A stretch of 64,000 bases of DNA from Paracoccus litorisediminis (GCF_009711205.1 NZ_WMIG01000001.1:744001-808000); one strand, 5' to 3'; shown: positions 9,465 through 19,735, counted from the stretch's first letter. The notes: a model not told the origin generated them from the sequence alone. Program-made: numbers and translations.

Positions 9465-10514
9465 ATGAAGCTTGACGATTTCGATTTTCACCTGCCCGAA
9501 GGGCTGATTGCCACCCGCCCCGCGCGCCCGCGCAGCGCGGCCCGTCTGCTATTGGCCAAGGGCGACGCGATCAGCGACCTGCATGTGCGCGACCTGACCG
9601 ACCTGCTGGGTCCGGGCGATCTGCTGGTGCTGAATGACACCAAGGTCATCCCCGCCCGGCTGACCGGTAGCCGCACCCGCCAGACCCCGCAGGGCGAGGC
9701 CGTGGCCAAGGTCGAGATCACGCTGCTGGAGCCCGATGCCAATGGCGGCTGGAAAGCGCTGGCCAAGCCCCTGCGCAAGCTCAAGCAGGGCGAGACCATC
9801 CATTTCGGCGAGGCGCTGTCCGCCGATGTCACCGAGATCGCCGAGGCCGGGCTGACCCTGCGCTTTGACGCCACCGGCGAGGCCTTTGACGCCGCGCTGA
9901 GCCAGGTCGGCGCGATGCCCCTGCCCCCCTATATCGCCGCACTTCGCGCCCCTGATGAGGCCGACCGCGAGGATTACCAGACCGTCTGGGCCCGGAATAC
10001 CGGTGCCGTCGCCGCGCCCACCGCCAGCCTGCATTTCGACGCGGATCTGCTTGAGGCGCTGAAGGCGCGCGGCGTCCGCTTTGTCCATGTCACCCTGCAT
10101 GTCGGCGCGGGCACCTTCCTGCCGGTCAAGGTCGAGGACGTGACCACCCACAAGATGCATGGCGAATGGGGCGAGGTGACGCCGGAAGCGGCCGAGGCGA
10201 TCAACGCCACCCGCGCCGCCGGTGGTCGCGTGATCCCGGTCGGCACCACCGCGCTGCGCCTGATCGAATCCGCCGCCTCCGAGGACGGAATCGTCCTGCC
10301 CTTCCGCGATGTCACCGAAATCTTCATCTATCCGGGTTATCGTTTCCGGGTGACCGACGCGCTGATGACCAATTTCCACCTGCCGAAATCGACGCTGCTG
10401 ATGCTGGTCAGCGCGCTGATGGGGCAGGACCGCATCCGCGAGATCTATCGTCACGCCGTGGATTCGGGCTATCGCTTTTTCAGCTATGGCGATGCCTCAC
10501 TTTTGATTCCCTAA
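9465..10514 (+). CDS. queA: S-adenosylmethionine:tRNA ribosyltransferase-isomerase
   Basis: Transfers and isomerises the ribosyl part of S-adenosylmethionine onto preQ1-modified tRNA to make epoxyqueuosine in the wobble position of GUN-anticodon tRNAs. 349 residues, usual length. Conserved pieces seen: [14 protein letters not shown] at the start, [25 protein letters not shown] and, near the end, [23 protein letters not shown] 9465 fits this conserved start; the open frame extends upstream without conservation. It is followed 11 bases later by an MFS transporter gene in the same direction. Confidence 0.97.
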   Translation: MKLDDFDFHLPEGLIATRPARPRSAARLLLAKGDAISDLHVRDLTDLLGPGDLLVLNDTKVIPARLTGSRTRQTPQGEAVAKVEITLLEPDANGGWKALAKPLRKLKQGETIHFGEALSADVTEIAEAGLTLRFDATGEAFDAALSQVGAMPLPPYIAALRAPDEADREDYQTVWARNTGAVAAPTASLHFDADLLEALKARGVRFVHVTLHVGAGTFLPVKVEDVTTHKMHGEWGEVTPEAAEAINATRAAGGRVIPVGTTALRLIESAASEDGIVLPFRDVTEIFIYPGYRFRVTDALMTNFHLPKSTLLMLVSALMGQDRIREIYRHAVDSGYRFFSYGDASLLIP

Positions 10515-10525
10515 GGGATTTCGAC

Positions 10526-11773
10526 ATGCTGACCGTGCTGCGAACCACATGGCCCCTGCTTCTTGGCATCCTGCTGCTGATGGTCGGCAACGGGATGCAG
10601 GGCACATTGCTGGGCATCCGCGGCGCGATCGAAGGCATCAGCACCACCCAGATGTCGGTGGTCATGTCGACCTATTTCGGCGGCTTCCTGCTGGGCTCGC
10701 GCTTGGTGCCGGGGATGATCCAGAAGGTCGGTCATGTCCGCGTCTTTGCCGCGCTGGCCTCGATGATCTCGTCGGTGCTGATCCTTTACGCGGTCTGGCC
10801 GCACTGGATCTTCTGGGCGGTGCTGCGGCTGTCGATCGGCTTCTGCTTCTCGGGGGTCTACATCACCTCGGAAAGCTGGCTGAATGCCAGCGCCAGCAAT
10901 CAAACCCGCGGTCAGGCGCTGTCGGCCTATATGATCGTGCAGATGCTGGGCATCATCACGGCGCAGCTTCTGATGAATATCAGCGATCCGGCGGGCTACA
11001 TGCTGTTCGTCATCCCCTCGGTTCTGGTCAGCTTCTCGTTCCTGCCGATCCTGCTGTCGCGCCAACCCGCGCCGCAATTCGCATCGATCCAAAGGATGTC
11101 CTTCGCCCGGCTGTTCCAGGTCTCTCCGCTGGGCTGCATCGGCATGTTCCTGATGGGCGGGGTGTTCTCGGCCATCTTCGGCATGGCCTCGGTCTGGGGT
11201 TCGCTCAAGGGGCTGACCGTGACCGAGATATCGGCCTTTGTCGCCGCGATCTACATGGGCGGGCTGGTGCTGCAATATCCGGTCGGCTGGTTCTCGGACC
11301 ATAACGACCGGCGGATGATCGTGATGGTGCTGTCGCTGGTCGGGCTGATCGTCAGCTTCGTCACGCTTTACGTGCAGCCGGGCATCTGGGGCCTGCTGCT
11401 GACGGCGGCGCTGATCGGGGGCGTCGCGAACCCGGTCTATTCGCTGCTGATCGCTTATACCAACGACTTTCTGGACAACCGGGACATGGCCGCCGCCTCG
11501 GCGGGGCTGCTGTTCATCAACGGCGTCGGCGCGATCACCGGGCCGCTGATCACCGGCTGGTTGATGTCGCAACTGGGGCCGGAGGGCTTCTGGGTCTATA
11601 TCGGCTTCCTGCTGACCCTGCTGACGATTTACGCGGGTTGGCGCATGTTGCGCCGCGCGGCCCCGGCCATGGACCAGAACTTTGCGGTCATCGCCCCCTC
11701 GGCCACCACCGTCGCGATCGAGGCCGCGCTGGAAAACGCTGGCCCGGACGAGGCGCAGAAACCCGCCACGTGA
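10526..11773 (+). CDS. MFS transporter, YcaD-like
   Basis: Major facilitator superfamily permease of 415 residues with twelve likely membrane helices. It begins MLTVLRTTWPLLLGILLLMVG and carries GNGMQGTLLGIRGAIEG in the first helix and loop, a feature of the YcaD-like group of transporters of unknown substrate. A loop with DHNDRR between helices 8 and 9 fits the MFS pattern. The start at 10526 lies 11 bases after queA, so it is likely co-transcribed with it; the longer open frame overlapping queA is an artefact of codon bias. Substrate not predictable; sugar or drug efflux are both possible. Confidence 0.88.
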   Translation: MLTVLRTTWPLLLGILLLMVGNGMQGTLLGIRGAIEGISTTQMSVVMSTYFGGFLLGSRLVPGMIQKVGHVRVFAALASMISSVLILYAVWPHWIFWAVLRLSIGFCFSGVYITSESWLNASASNQTRGQALSAYMIVQMLGIITAQLLMNISDPAGYMLFVIPSVLVSFSFLPILLSRQPAPQFASIQRMSFARLFQVSPLGCIGMFLMGGVFSAIFGMASVWGSLKGLTVTEISAFVAAIYMGGLVLQYPVGWFSDHNDRRMIVMVLSLVGLIVSFVTLYVQPGIWGLLLTAALIGGVANPVYSLLIAYTNDFLDNRDMAAASAGLLFINGVGAITGPLITGWLMSQLGPEGFWVYIGFLLTLLTIYAGWRMLRRAAPAMDQNFAVIAPSATTVAIEAALENAGPDEAQKPAT

Positions 11774-11827
11774 CCTTGCGGCCCGGCCCGGCCAATGCAA
11801 CCATCCCCGCAAATATGGAGGGATGGC

Positions 11828-12415
11828 ATGACCCAAAACATCGCAACCCCGGACCAGATCGTCCGGTTCTGGCTGGATGAGGTCGGCGCTCAAGGCTGGT
11901 ACACGCGTTCGGACACACTCGATCAAACCATCCGCGACCGCTTCATGGCGACATGGGAACAGGCGGCAACGCTGACCCCGGACTGGACCGGAACCGCCGA
12001 AGGTACGCTGGCCGCGCTGATCCTGACCGACCAGTTCCCGCGCAACATGTTCCGCGAGGATCCCCGCGCCTTTGCCACCGACGCCCTCGCCTGCGCCATC
12101 GCGGATGCAGCCATTGCCAACGGGTTCGATCTGCAGATCCAGCCACCCGCCCGGCAGTTCTTCTACCTGCCCTTCGAGCATTCCGAGGATCTGGCCGATC
12201 AGGACCGCGCGGTCGCGCTTTTCGCCGAGTTCATGCCCGGCGAGAATGTGCACCATGCCGAACTGCACCGCGACACCATCGCCCGTTTCGGCCGCTTCCC
12301 GTGGCGCAATGCGGCGCTGGGGCGCGATCCGACACCGGCGGAAATGCACGTGATGCAGGCAGGCGGCTATGGCGCGCTGGTCTCGGGCAAGCTGTCGCTT
12401 GCCGATCTCGAGTAA
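11828..12415 (+). CDS. DUF924 family protein
   Basis: A soluble 195-residue protein of the DUF924 family, widespread in proteobacteria and without a known function; the fold is a bundle of TPR-like helices. Recognised from PDQIVRFWLDEVGAQGWY at the start, LILTDQFPRNMFR in the middle and FYLPFEHSEDLADQ with the following His/Glu-rich helix. The start at 11828 follows GGAGGG with a 5-base spacer. It is 54 bases after the MFS gene on the same strand and 43 bases before lpdA. Confidence 0.88.
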   Translation: MTQNIATPDQIVRFWLDEVGAQGWYTRSDTLDQTIRDRFMATWEQAATLTPDWTGTAEGTLAALILTDQFPRNMFREDPRAFATDALACAIADAAIANGFDLQIQPPARQFFYLPFEHSEDLADQDRAVALFAEFMPGENVHHAELHRDTIARFGRFPWRNAALGRDPTPAEMHVMQAGGYGALVSGKLSLADLE

Positions 12416-12457
12416 ATGGTTTAACGCTCAACTATCTTTTTCCAGAGGGGGAATTCC

Positions 12458-13849
12458 ATGGCGCAATCCTTCGACATGGTGGTGATCGGCTCGGGTCCGG
12501 GCGGTTATGTCTGCGCCATCCGCGGAGCCCAGCTTGGCCTGAAGGTCGCAGTGATCGAGCGCGAGCATCTGGGCGGCATCTGCCTGAACTGGGGCTGCAT
12601 CCCGACCAAGGCACTGCTGCGCTCGGCCGAGGTCTTCCACCTGATGCACCGCGCCAAGGAATTCGGCCTGTCCGCAGGCAATATCGGCTATGACCTGCCC
12701 GCCGTCGTCCAGCGTTCGCGCGGTGTGGCGAAACAGCTGGCCAGCGGCGTCGGCCACCTGCTGAAAAAGAACAAGGTCACCGTGATCATGGGCGAGGCGA
12801 CGCTGGCCGCCCCCGGCAAGATCACCGTCAAGACCGACAAAGGCACCGAGGAAGTCACCGGCAAGTCCATCGTGCTGGCCACCGGCGCGCGTGCCCGCGA
12901 ATTGCCGGGACTTGAGCCCGATGGCGATCTGGTCTGGAACTACAAGCACGCCCTGAACCCACCGCGGATGCCCGGCAAGCTGCTGGTCATCGGCTCGGGC
13001 GCAATCGGCATCGAATTCGCCAGCTTCTTCAACACGCTTGGCGCCGATACCACGGTGGTCGAAGTGATGGACCGTGTGCTGCCCGTCGAGGATGCGGAAA
13101 TCTCGGCTTTGGCGAAGAAGCAATTCGTCAAGCAGGGCATGAAGATCATGGAAAAGGCCACGGTCAAGAAGCTTGACCGCGCCAAGGGCAAAGTCACCGC
13201 CCATATCGAGATCGGCGGCAAGACCGAGACGCATGACTTCGACACCGTCATTTCCGCCGTCGGCATCGTCGGCAATGTCGAAAACCTTGGCCTCGAGAAA
13301 CTGGGCGCGAAAATCGACCGCACCCATGTCGTGACCGATGAATATTGCCGCACCGGCGTCGAGGGACTTTTCGCCATCGGTGACGTCGCCGGCGCGCCCT
13401 GGCTTGCGCATAAGGCCAGCCATGAAGGCGTCATGGTCGCCGAACTGATCGCGGGCCAACACCCGCACCCGATCAAGCCGAACTCGATCCCCGGCTGCAC
13501 CTATTGCAACCCGCAGGTCGCCTCTGTCGGTCTGACCGAGGAAAAGGCCAAGGCCGAAGGTTACGACATCAAGGTCGGCCGCTTCCCCTTCGTCGGCAAT
13601 GGCAAAGCCATCGCCCTTGGCGAACCGGAAGGTCTGGTCAAAACCATCTTCGACGCGAAAACCGGCGAGCTGCTGGGTGCCCATATGGTCGGCGCCGAAG
13701 TCACCGAACTGATCCAGGGCTATGTGATCGGCCGCACGCTGGAAACCACCGAGGCCGAGCTGATGGAGACGGTCTTCCCGCACCCGACCCTGTCCGAGAT
13801 GATGCACGAATCCGTGCTGTCGGCTTACGGACGCACCATCCACTTCTGA
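12458..13849 (+). CDS. lpdA: Dihydrolipoyl dehydrogenase
   Basis: FAD-dependent E3 component that reoxidises the lipoyl groups of 2-oxoacid dehydrogenases or the glycine cleavage system. 463 residues. FAD-binding GSGPGGYVCAIRGAQLGLKV is at residues 11-30, the redox disulfide is in GGICLNWGCIPTKAL, the NAD-binding motif GSGAIGIEFASF is mid-protein, and the catalytic His-Glu pair is in HPTLSEMMHES near the end. A strong AGAGGGGGA site precedes ATG 12458. No E1 or E2 genes are beside it, so it may be a free-standing E3 or a second copy. Confidence 0.96.
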   Translation: MAQSFDMVVIGSGPGGYVCAIRGAQLGLKVAVIEREHLGGICLNWGCIPTKALLRSAEVFHLMHRAKEFGLSAGNIGYDLPAVVQRSRGVAKQLASGVGHLLKKNKVTVIMGEATLAAPGKITVKTDKGTEEVTGKSIVLATGARARELPGLEPDGDLVWNYKHALNPPRMPGKLLVIGSGAIGIEFASFFNTLGADTTVVEVMDRVLPVEDAEISALAKKQFVKQGMKIMEKATVKKLDRAKGKVTAHIEIGGKTETHDFDTVISAVGIVGNVENLGLEKLGAKIDRTHVVTDEYCRTGVEGLFAIGDVAGAPWLAHKASHEGVMVAELIAGQHPHPIKPNSIPGCTYCNPQVASVGLTEEKAKAEGYDIKVGRFPFVGNGKAIALGEPEGLVKTIFDAKTGELLGAHMVGAEVTELIQGYVIGRTLETTEAELMETVFPHPTLSEMMHESVLSAYGRTIHF

Positions 13850-13854
13850 CGCGA

Positions 13855-13887
13855 AAAGGGGGCCGCAACGCCCCCTTTCTTCGTTTT
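13855..13887 (+). terminator. Intrinsic terminator after lpdA
   Basis: AAAGGGGG (13855-13862) and CCCCCTTT (13871-13878) make a perfect 8-bp stem with an 8-base loop, followed by TTCGTTTT-like T-rich sequence. It starts six bases after the lpdA stop. Confidence 0.75.
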
Positions 13888-13897
13888 GGAAATACCC
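13875..13897 (-). repeat. 3'-end element copy 2
   Basis: On the minus strand this reads GGGTATTTCC then AAAACGAAGAAAG, matching the consensus GGGTATTT-N3-AAACG-N2-GAA. It lies 62 bases past the stop of the minus-strand amidohydrolase gene (13959) and points in its direction. A G/C-rich inverted repeat (GGGGGTgtgaaACCCCC) lies between the stop and the element. Confidence 0.7.
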
Positions 13898-13958
13898 CAC
13901 GGGGGTCCGGGGGTGTGAAACCCCCGGCACTATGGCCGGGGTCCAAAGCCCCCAGCGC

Positions 13959-15128
13959 TCAGGCCGAAAGCGGCATCCGCGCCTCGACCATACCCGCATA
14001 CCAACTCGACCCGGCCGGGATCGCATCATCGTCGAAATCATAGGCGGCGTGATGCAACATGGCGGTGTCGCCATTCCCGACAAAGATATAGGCGCCGGGA
14101 CGGGTGTTCAGCATGTAGCTGAAATCCTCGCCCGCCATCAGCGGGGCCAGATCCATGTCCACCCCGCCCGCGATCTGGCGCGCCACCTCGGCGGCATGCT
14201 GCGCCGACGTGGGATCGTTCATCGTCACCGGATAGCCACGCTCATATTCGACATGCGCCTGCGCGCCAAAGGCCGCGGCGACATTTTCGGCCACGCGCTT
14301 GATGCCTTCCTCAAGTTGGTCGCGCACGCCGGGATCAAGGCTCCGTGCCGTGCCCTTCAGCTTCACCACCTGCGGGATCACGTTATGCGCCGTCGAATCC
14401 GTCTCGACCACGCAGACCGAGACCACGCCGCTTTTCAGCGGATCGATATTGCGCGAGACGATAGATTGCAGCGCCACGATGATCTGGGCCGAAACCAGCG
14501 TGGTGTCGATCGTCTCATGGGGTTTCGCCGCATGGCCGCCCCGGCCCGTCACGATAATGTCGAACTGGTCGGCGGCAGCCATCATCGCGCCCTCGCGGAT
14601 GGCAAAGCTGCCGGTCGGCAGGCCCGGCATATTGTGCATGCCATAGAATTCCTGAATGCCCCAGCGATCCGCCAGCCCGTCCTGGATCATGGCAAGGCCA
14701 CCGCCGCCACCCTCTTCGGCGGGTTGAAAGATCACCACGGCGGTGCCGTCGAAATTCCGCGTCTCGGACAGGTATTTCGCCGCCCCCAGCAACATCGCGG
14801 TATGGCCGTCATGACCACAGGCATGCATGATACCCGGCGTTTTCGAGGCATAATCCGCCCCGGTGATCTCGGTGATCGGCAAGGCATCCATGTCGGCGCG
14901 CAGCCCGATCACGCGGCCCTGCGTGTCGCGATTGCCCTTGATGACGCCCACGACGCCGGTCCGGCCAATACCCTCGACCACCTCATCGATGCCAAAGCCA
15001 CGCAGCAATTCGGCCACCTTGCCTGCCGTGCGATGAACCTCATAAAGCAGCTCGGGATTTTCGTGGAAATCCCGTCTCCATGCGGTGATCTCGGGCAGAA
15101 GTTCGGCGAAACGGTTCTTGACGGGCAT
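13959..15128 (-). CDS. M20 family amidohydrolase (hippurate hydrolase-like)
   Basis: Zinc-dependent amidohydrolase of peptidase family M20D, which cleaves N-acyl amino acids such as hippurate or indole-acetyl amino acids. 389 residues from ATG 15128, chosen because AGGAG stands seven bases before it and it gives the usual MPVKNRFAELLPEITAWRRD start. Metal-site motifs: HACGHDGHTAMLLGAAKYL near residue 100 and HAAKPHETIDT in the dimerisation domain. The next upstream gene on the same strand is an amino-acid-oxidase-like flavoprotein 63 bases away, so the pair could act on amino-acid derivatives, but the substrate is not known. Confidence 0.93.
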   Translation of the reverse strand: MPVKNRFAELLPEITAWRRDFHENPELLYEVHRTAGKVAELLRGFGIDEVVEGIGRTGVVGVIKGNRDTQGRVIGLRADMDALPITEITGADYASKTPGIMHACGHDGHTAMLLGAAKYLSETRNFDGTAVVIFQPAEEGGGGGLAMIQDGLADRWGIQEFYGMHNMPGLPTGSFAIREGAMMAAADQFDIIVTGRGGHAAKPHETIDTTLVSAQIIVALQSIVSRNIDPLKSGVVSVCVVETDSTAHNVIPQVVKLKGTARSLDPGVRDQLEEGIKRVAENVAAAFGAQAHVEYERGYPVTMNDPTSAQHAAEVARQIAGGVDMDLAPLMAGEDFSYMLNTRPGAYIFVGNGDTAMLHHAAYDFDDDAIPAGSSWYAGMVEARMPLSA

Positions 15129-15191
15129 ATGACATCTCCTTCGCTGGAAGCTTGGCGGTTTTGCCAAGCCGCCGCAAGGGCTGCCACCCGC

Positions 15192-16535
15192 TCAGATCGA
15201 GGGGCCAAGCTCGATCTTCGATCCGTCTGAAAAACGGGCAAAGCGGAAGCGGGTCAGATCATGGCCCACGGGCTTGCCCAGCATCAGATCGGCCATGACG
15301 CGGCCAATGCCCGGCCCGATGCCGAAACCATGCCCGGACAGGCCCGTCGCGATGAAAAAGCCGGGAATCCGGCTTTGGTCCAGAATCGGAACCTGATCCG
15401 GCGTCACGTCGATCATCCCCGCCCATGCGCGGGCGATGCCCGGCTTGCCCAGTTTCGGGAAGGCGGACGCGAAATCGCTGCGCAGACGCTCGATCCGGGC
15501 CATGTTTGGGGCGGGGTCCAGCACACGCATCCGCTCAAACGGCGACACGTCGTCTGGCCCCCAGCGCCGGGCCGTGCCCCATGCGTCGGGAAAGCCTTTC
15601 GGGGCGGCAGGGCTAAGACGGGTATGGCTCAGGTCACGCCGGATCTGCGGCAGGAACGCCCGCAGATTGCGGAAGGCCGCCGGGCCGATCCAGAAGTCAT
15701 GGCCAATGCCCGGAGCCAGCGTGTAGCCGCCATCCGCCCGCCGCCGAAAGGCAAATCCCGCATCCGCCGCGTTTCCGGCATGGAAATCCGGCATCTCCTC
15801 GGTCGCGGCAACCGTCGCGCGGACCGATAGCTGCGGAAACCACAGCCCGGCATTGCCCGCGAACAGCGACGACCATGCGCCCCCGGCCAGCAGCACCAAG
15901 GGCGCGGCGATCCTGCCCTTTTCGGTCACCACGCCCGAGATCCGCCCGCCCGAGGTCTCGACCCCGCGCACGGCGCAATCCTCGCAGATGGTCACACCCG
16001 CATCAGCGGCCAGTCCGGCAATGGCGGGAACAGCGCTCCAGGGCTCGGCGCGGGCATCGCTGGGCGTGGTCAGCGCGCCGACCCAGCCCGCAGCATTGGG
16101 CAGGATCTGGTCAAGCTCGGCCCGGCCCAGCAGGTGCGTGTCCAGCCCATGCGCGCGGGCATGGGGCAGCCAGCTTTCATAGCTGGCCAGATCGACTTCG
16201 GAGGCCGCCAGATAGGTGGTGCCGGTGCGGCGCAGGCTGACCGCCTCGCCCAGCCGCTGGTCCAAGCCCTGCCACAGGCGCAAGGCCTCGACCATGATCG
16301 GCAATTCGCCCGGATCGCGGCCCTGCTGGCGCACCCAGCCCCAGTTGCGAGAGCTTTGCTCGCCCGCGATGCGGCCCTTTTCGCACAGGGTCACGCGCTG
16401 CCCGGCCTCGGCCAGATATAGCGCGGTCATCACCCCGGCGATGCCACCGCCAATGATGACGACATCGGCCTGTGCGGGCGGAGTTGCGGGAAAGCGCGCG
16501 GGCGCTGCGAGGGTAATCGGGCCACCGGTTTTCAT
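15192..16535 (-). CDS. FAD-dependent oxidoreductase, D-amino acid oxidase (DAO) family
   Basis: Flavoprotein of the DadA/glycine oxidase/SoxB-like superfamily, oxidising an amine or amino acid. 447 residues. The dinucleotide-binding motif VVIIGGGIAGVMTALYLAEA is at about residues 25-44, followed by SSRNWGWVRQQGRD, which resembles the active region of NAD(P)/FAD-dependent oxidoreductases acting on N-methyl or diamine substrates, and a C-terminal GLSGHGFGIGPGIGRVMADL flavin-binding stretch. ATG 16535 was chosen because the longer start (16583) would overlap the thiamine pyrophosphokinase gene; from 16535 the spacing is 10 bases. Exact substrate unknown. Confidence 0.88.
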   Translation of the reverse strand: MKTGGPITLAAPARFPATPPAQADVVIIGGGIAGVMTALYLAEAGQRVTLCEKGRIAGEQSSRNWGWVRQQGRDPGELPIMVEALRLWQGLDQRLGEAVSLRRTGTTYLAASEVDLASYESWLPHARAHGLDTHLLGRAELDQILPNAAGWVGALTTPSDARAEPWSAVPAIAGLAADAGVTICEDCAVRGVETSGGRISGVVTEKGRIAAPLVLLAGGAWSSLFAGNAGLWFPQLSVRATVAATEEMPDFHAGNAADAGFAFRRRADGGYTLAPGIGHDFWIGPAAFRNLRAFLPQIRRDLSHTRLSPAAPKGFPDAWGTARRWGPDDVSPFERMRVLDPAPNMARIERLRSDFASAFPKLGKPGIARAWAGMIDVTPDQVPILDQSRIPGFFIATGLSGHGFGIGPGIGRVMADLMLGKPVGHDLTRFRFARFSDGSKIELGPSI

Positions 16536-16545
16536 GGCCCAAGGC

Positions 16546-17211
16546 TTAGCGGGCGCTCTGTCCTTCGGCAAGAACCGCCGCAAGAAGGTCCAGAGATTTG
16601 CGCGGCAGGATCAACAGCATCGCACCGTCGGTTTCGATCACCACCGGACCCGTCGCCTCGTTCGAGGTCCCGACCCGGCCCATTGGCGCAAACTCAAGCC
16701 CGTCGATTGGCCAGCGCAACCCGGTCGAGCGGCCCGTCGCCTGCCCCATCGGGAACAGCGACACCCGTGTCCCCGGAGCAAGATCCAGCGCGATCCGGGG
16801 CGGACATAGTGCGATCACGTCATCCCCGGCGATCAAAATGCAAGGCGGGCCGATGCGGCGAGAAAGCACGTTCAGCGCGGCCAGAAAATGGTCTTGCCGC
16901 GCGCCAGAAAAACCCACCGCCAGAACAAGCGGCGCGTCGATCCGTATCAGGCATTTTTCGAAGTCGGTGCTGTCCTGTTCCGCAATGTGATGCAGGCGAT
17001 CCGCCGGAATTGCCTTATGGGCAGCATCGGACAGGGAATCGAAATCGCCAAAGACCGCCTCGGGGGTCAAGCCATGGGCCAGCGCGCGATCCGCACCGCC
17101 ATCGGCGGCGGCGATCACCGGGGCCAAAGCCCGCGCTGCATCAATATCCGCCTGCGAAAACGGGCCGCCGCCGATCAAGGTGACCGGCAGGCGGCTGGCA
17201 AGGACGGTCAT
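16546..17211 (-). CDS. thiN: Thiamine pyrophosphokinase
   Basis: Transfers pyrophosphate from ATP to thiamine to give the active cofactor, which the cell's 2-oxoacid dehydrogenases need. 221 residues, normal for the family. Motifs: AADGGADRAL (residues ~35-44), VFGDFDSLS and QDSTDFEKCL, which hold the catalytic aspartates and the nucleotide site, then GFSGARQDHFLAAL. The start at 17211 overlaps the stop of the DUF2842 gene in an ATGA arrangement, so translation is probably coupled; the four genes purA, DUF2842, thiN and the flavoprotein gene run closely in one direction. Confidence 0.93.
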   Translation of the reverse strand: MTVLASRLPVTLIGGGPFSQADIDAARALAPVIAAADGGADRALAHGLTPEAVFGDFDSLSDAAHKAIPADRLHHIAEQDSTDFEKCLIRIDAPLVLAVGFSGARQDHFLAALNVLSRRIGPPCILIAGDDVIALCPPRIALDLAPGTRVSLFPMGQATGRSTGLRWPIDGLEFAPMGRVGTSNEATGPVVIETDGAMLLILPRKSLDLLAAVLAEGQSAR

Positions 17212-17420
17212 TCGCCCTTGCCGATGCCGGTGAAGACCCGGCGAAAGGGCAGGATCCACAGGATGCCCAACCCGATATAGACCGCCAGCTCGACAATGAT
17301 CGGCTGGCGCCCAAAGGCGCGATCCATCCAGTTCACCAGCGTCACGGCCACCACGATATACAGTGGCAGGCCGATCAGCAGGATCACCAAGGACCAGCGT
17401 TTGCGCGCCTTCAGGTTCAT
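17208..17420 (-). CDS. DUF2842 family small membrane protein
   Basis: A 70-residue protein of the DUF2842 family, common in Rhodobacterales and without known function. It has a basic N-terminus (MNLKARKRW), a first membrane span (LVILLIGLPLYIVVAVTLV), a short loop and a second span (ELAVYIGLGILWILPF) ending RRVFTGIGKGE. The start at 17420 is one base after the purA stop, and its own stop overlaps the thiN start, so it sits inside a tightly packed operon. Confidence 0.9.
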   Translation of the reverse strand: MNLKARKRWSLVILLIGLPLYIVVAVTLVNWMDRAFGRQPIIVELAVYIGLGILWILPFRRVFTGIGKGE

Positions 17421-17421
17421 C

Positions 17422-18714
17422 TCAGTCCGCGAAGGGATCGGTGACAAGGATGGTATCGTCACGCTCGGGCGAGGTCGAGAGCAGCGCCACCGGGCACTGG
17501 ATCAGTTCCTCGATGCGACGGACATACTTGATGGCATTCGCCGGCAGATCGGCCCAGCTGCGCGCACCTTGGGTCGATTCCGACCAGCCGTCCATTTCCT
17601 CATAGATCGGCGTCACACGCGATTGCAGCGCGGCGGCGGTCGGCAGGTGGTCGTAACGCACGCCGTCGATCTCGTAGCCGGTGCAGATCTTGATGGTCTC
17701 GAACCCGTCCATCACGTCCAGCTTGGTCAGCGCGATGCCGTTCACACCGGAAATGGCGCAGGTCTGGCGGACCAGAACCGCATCGAACCAACCGCAGCGG
17801 CGCTTGCGCCCGGTGACGGTGCCGAATTCATGGCCACGTTCGCCCAGACGTTGGCCATCGGCATCCTCCAGCTCGGTCGGGAAGGGGCCTTCGCCGACGC
17901 GGGTGGTGTAGGCCTTGACGATGCCCAGAACGAAGCCGATGGCGCTGGGGCCCATGCCGGTCCCGGAAGCGGCCATGCCCGACATGGTGGTCGAGGAGGT
18001 CACATAGGGATAGGTGCCGAAATCGATGTCCAGCAGGCTGCCTTGCGCGCCTTCGAACAGGATACGTTTGCCCGCCTTGCGGTAGTCGTTCATCACCTTC
18101 CAGACCGGTTGCGCGTATTGCAGCAGACGGGGGGCGATTTCCAACAGCTTGGCGCGCAGCTCGGCCCGGTCGATCGGGGTCGCGCCAAGGCCCTGACGCA
18201 GCGCGTCGTGATGCGCCAGCAGGCGGTCAAGGCGGGAATCCAGCGTTTCCTCATCGCCCAGATCGGCGACGCGGATGGTGCGGCGGCCGACCTTATCCTC
18301 ATAGGCCGGGCCGATGCCGCGACCGGTCGTGCCGATTTTCGAGGCACCGGCAGCGGCTTCGCGCAGCTGGTCCAGATCCTGATGCAGCGGCAGGATCAGC
18401 GGAGTGTTTTCCGCGATCATCAGGTTCTCGGGGCCGATTTCGACGCCCTGAGCCTCAAGTTTCGCGATTTCGGTGAACAGCGCCCAGGGGTCCAGCACGA
18501 CGCCGTTGCCGATGACCGCCATCTTGCCCTTGCGCACGATGCCCGAGGGCAGCAGCGACAGTTTGAAGACCGTTTCGCCGATGACCAAGGTGTGGCCCGC
18601 GTTATGGCCCCCCTGGAAACGCGCGATCACGTCAGCGCGTTCGGACAGCCAGTCAACGATCTTGCCCTTGCCTTCGTCGCCCCATTGCGCGCCGACGACC
18701 ACCACATTGGCCAT
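17422..18714 (-). CDS. purA: Adenylosuccinate synthetase
   Basis: Joins IMP and aspartate using GTP, the first committed step from IMP to AMP. 430 residues, full length. The N-terminal GTP-binding segment [20 protein letters not shown] is intact, followed by [20 protein letters not shown] and [12 protein letters not shown], all PurA signatures. It is the first gene of the run purA-DUF2842-thiN-flavoprotein on the minus strand; the gap of 195 bases to the divergent urease operon must hold promoters of both. guaB, which uses the same IMP pool for GMP, lies at 36-37.5 kb. Confidence 0.98.
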   Translation of the reverse strand: MANVVVVGAQWGDEGKGKIVDWLSERADVIARFQGGHNAGHTLVIGETVFKLSLLPSGIVRKGKMAVIGNGVVLDPWALFTEIAKLEAQGVEIGPENLMIAENTPLILPLHQDLDQLREAAAGASKIGTTGRGIGPAYEDKVGRRTIRVADLGDEETLDSRLDRLLAHHDALRQGLGATPIDRAELRAKLLEIAPRLLQYAQPVWKVMNDYRKAGKRILFEGAQGSLLDIDFGTYPYVTSSTTMSGMAASGTGMGPSAIGFVLGIVKAYTTRVGEGPFPTELEDADGQRLGERGHEFGTVTGRKRRCGWFDAVLVRQTCAISGVNGIALTKLDVMDGFETIKICTGYEIDGVRYDHLPTAAALQSRVTPIYEEMDGWSESTQGARSWADLPANAIKYVRRIEELIQCPVALLSTSPERDDTILVTDPFAD

Positions 18715-18909
18715 ATTGGATCCCTTCCGCGGTCATGAAATGCCGCTGATGGTATAGACATTGAAGGCGCTGGATTAAAGCGCAATTACCCCTGCGCATT
18801 TTTTGGGCGAACTGCCGGATTTTTGGCCGGTCGAAAGAGATGAGATGGCCAACCGCGCCGCTCCATTGCGAATTCGTCGCGGCTTTGCCCATGGTTCAGG
18901 CAAGAGGCC

Positions 18910-19719
18910 ATGATGCTGCACCAGAACATGTCACCCGTATTGCCCCGCGCCCAAGGCACGCTTCGTGCCGGATTCGCGCATTCGCGCGGCGCGACCCGGA
19001 TTGCGCGGCTGCATCAGGCGGGCAGCGCCAAGGCCATGCTGCCCCCCGCCCCCGGCTGCGAGATGGTGCTGCTGAACACCTCGGGCGGGCTGACCGGCGG
19101 CGACCGCATGCAGATCGCGGTGACGCAGGATGCCAACACGCAGCTGACGGTGACGACGCAGACGGCGGAGCGCGCCTATCGCTCAACCACCGGACGGGCG
19201 CGGGTCGAAGCCCGGTTCGAGGTCGCGGACGCAGCGCATCTTGACCTGCTGCCGCAGGAAACCATCCTGTTCGACCGCGCAGCGCTCATGCGGCAGCAGG
19301 AGATCGCTTTGATCGGCAGCGCCACCTGTCTGTGGGTGGAAACCCTGATCCTTGGCCGCGCCGCGATGGGCGAAACCGTCCGCACGCTGGACCTGACCGA
19401 CCGCCGCCGGGTGACCCGCGATGGCCACCCGGTTTTTATCGAGAACCTGCGGCTGGATGATGCGGCGCTGGCAGGCGACAACCCCGCCACGCTGGCCGGA
19501 TGTCGCGCTTTTGCGACGCTGGTGCTGGTCGCCCCCGACGCCGCTGACCGCCTCGCGCCCGCCCGTGCGGCCTTGGGCCCCGACGGTGCTGCCAGTGCCT
19601 TTGACGGCAAGCTGGTGGCGCGACTGATGGCTGATGACGGCTGGCCGCTGCGGCAGGCCCTGATGCGGCTGATCCGGGCGGTCCGCCCCGGTCCCCTGCC
19701 CCGCGTCTGGCAAAATTGA
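18910..19719 (+). CDS. ureD: Urease accessory protein UreD
   Basis: Chaperone that with UreF and UreG forms the complex placing nickel into apo-urease. 269 residues. Typical features are [19 protein letters not shown] followed by LTGGDRM near residues 45-65, AERAYRST and [16 protein letters not shown]. The ATG at 18910 (a second in-frame ATG is next to it) follows AAGAGG. It is the first gene of a urease operon running to 25912 and is 16 bases before ureA. The promoter must lie in the 195-base gap to purA, but no clear sigma-54 or NtrC site was recognised. Confidence 0.95.
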   Translation: MMLHQNMSPVLPRAQGTLRAGFAHSRGATRIARLHQAGSAKAMLPPAPGCEMVLLNTSGGLTGGDRMQIAVTQDANTQLTVTTQTAERAYRSTTGRARVEARFEVADAAHLDLLPQETILFDRAALMRQQEIALIGSATCLWVETLILGRAAMGETVRTLDLTDRRRVTRDGHPVFIENLRLDDAALAGDNPATLAGCRAFATLVLVAPDAADRLAPARAALGPDGAASAFDGKLVARLMADDGWPLRQALMRLIRAVRPGPLPRVWQN

Positions 19720-19735
19720 ACCTGATGAGGACAAG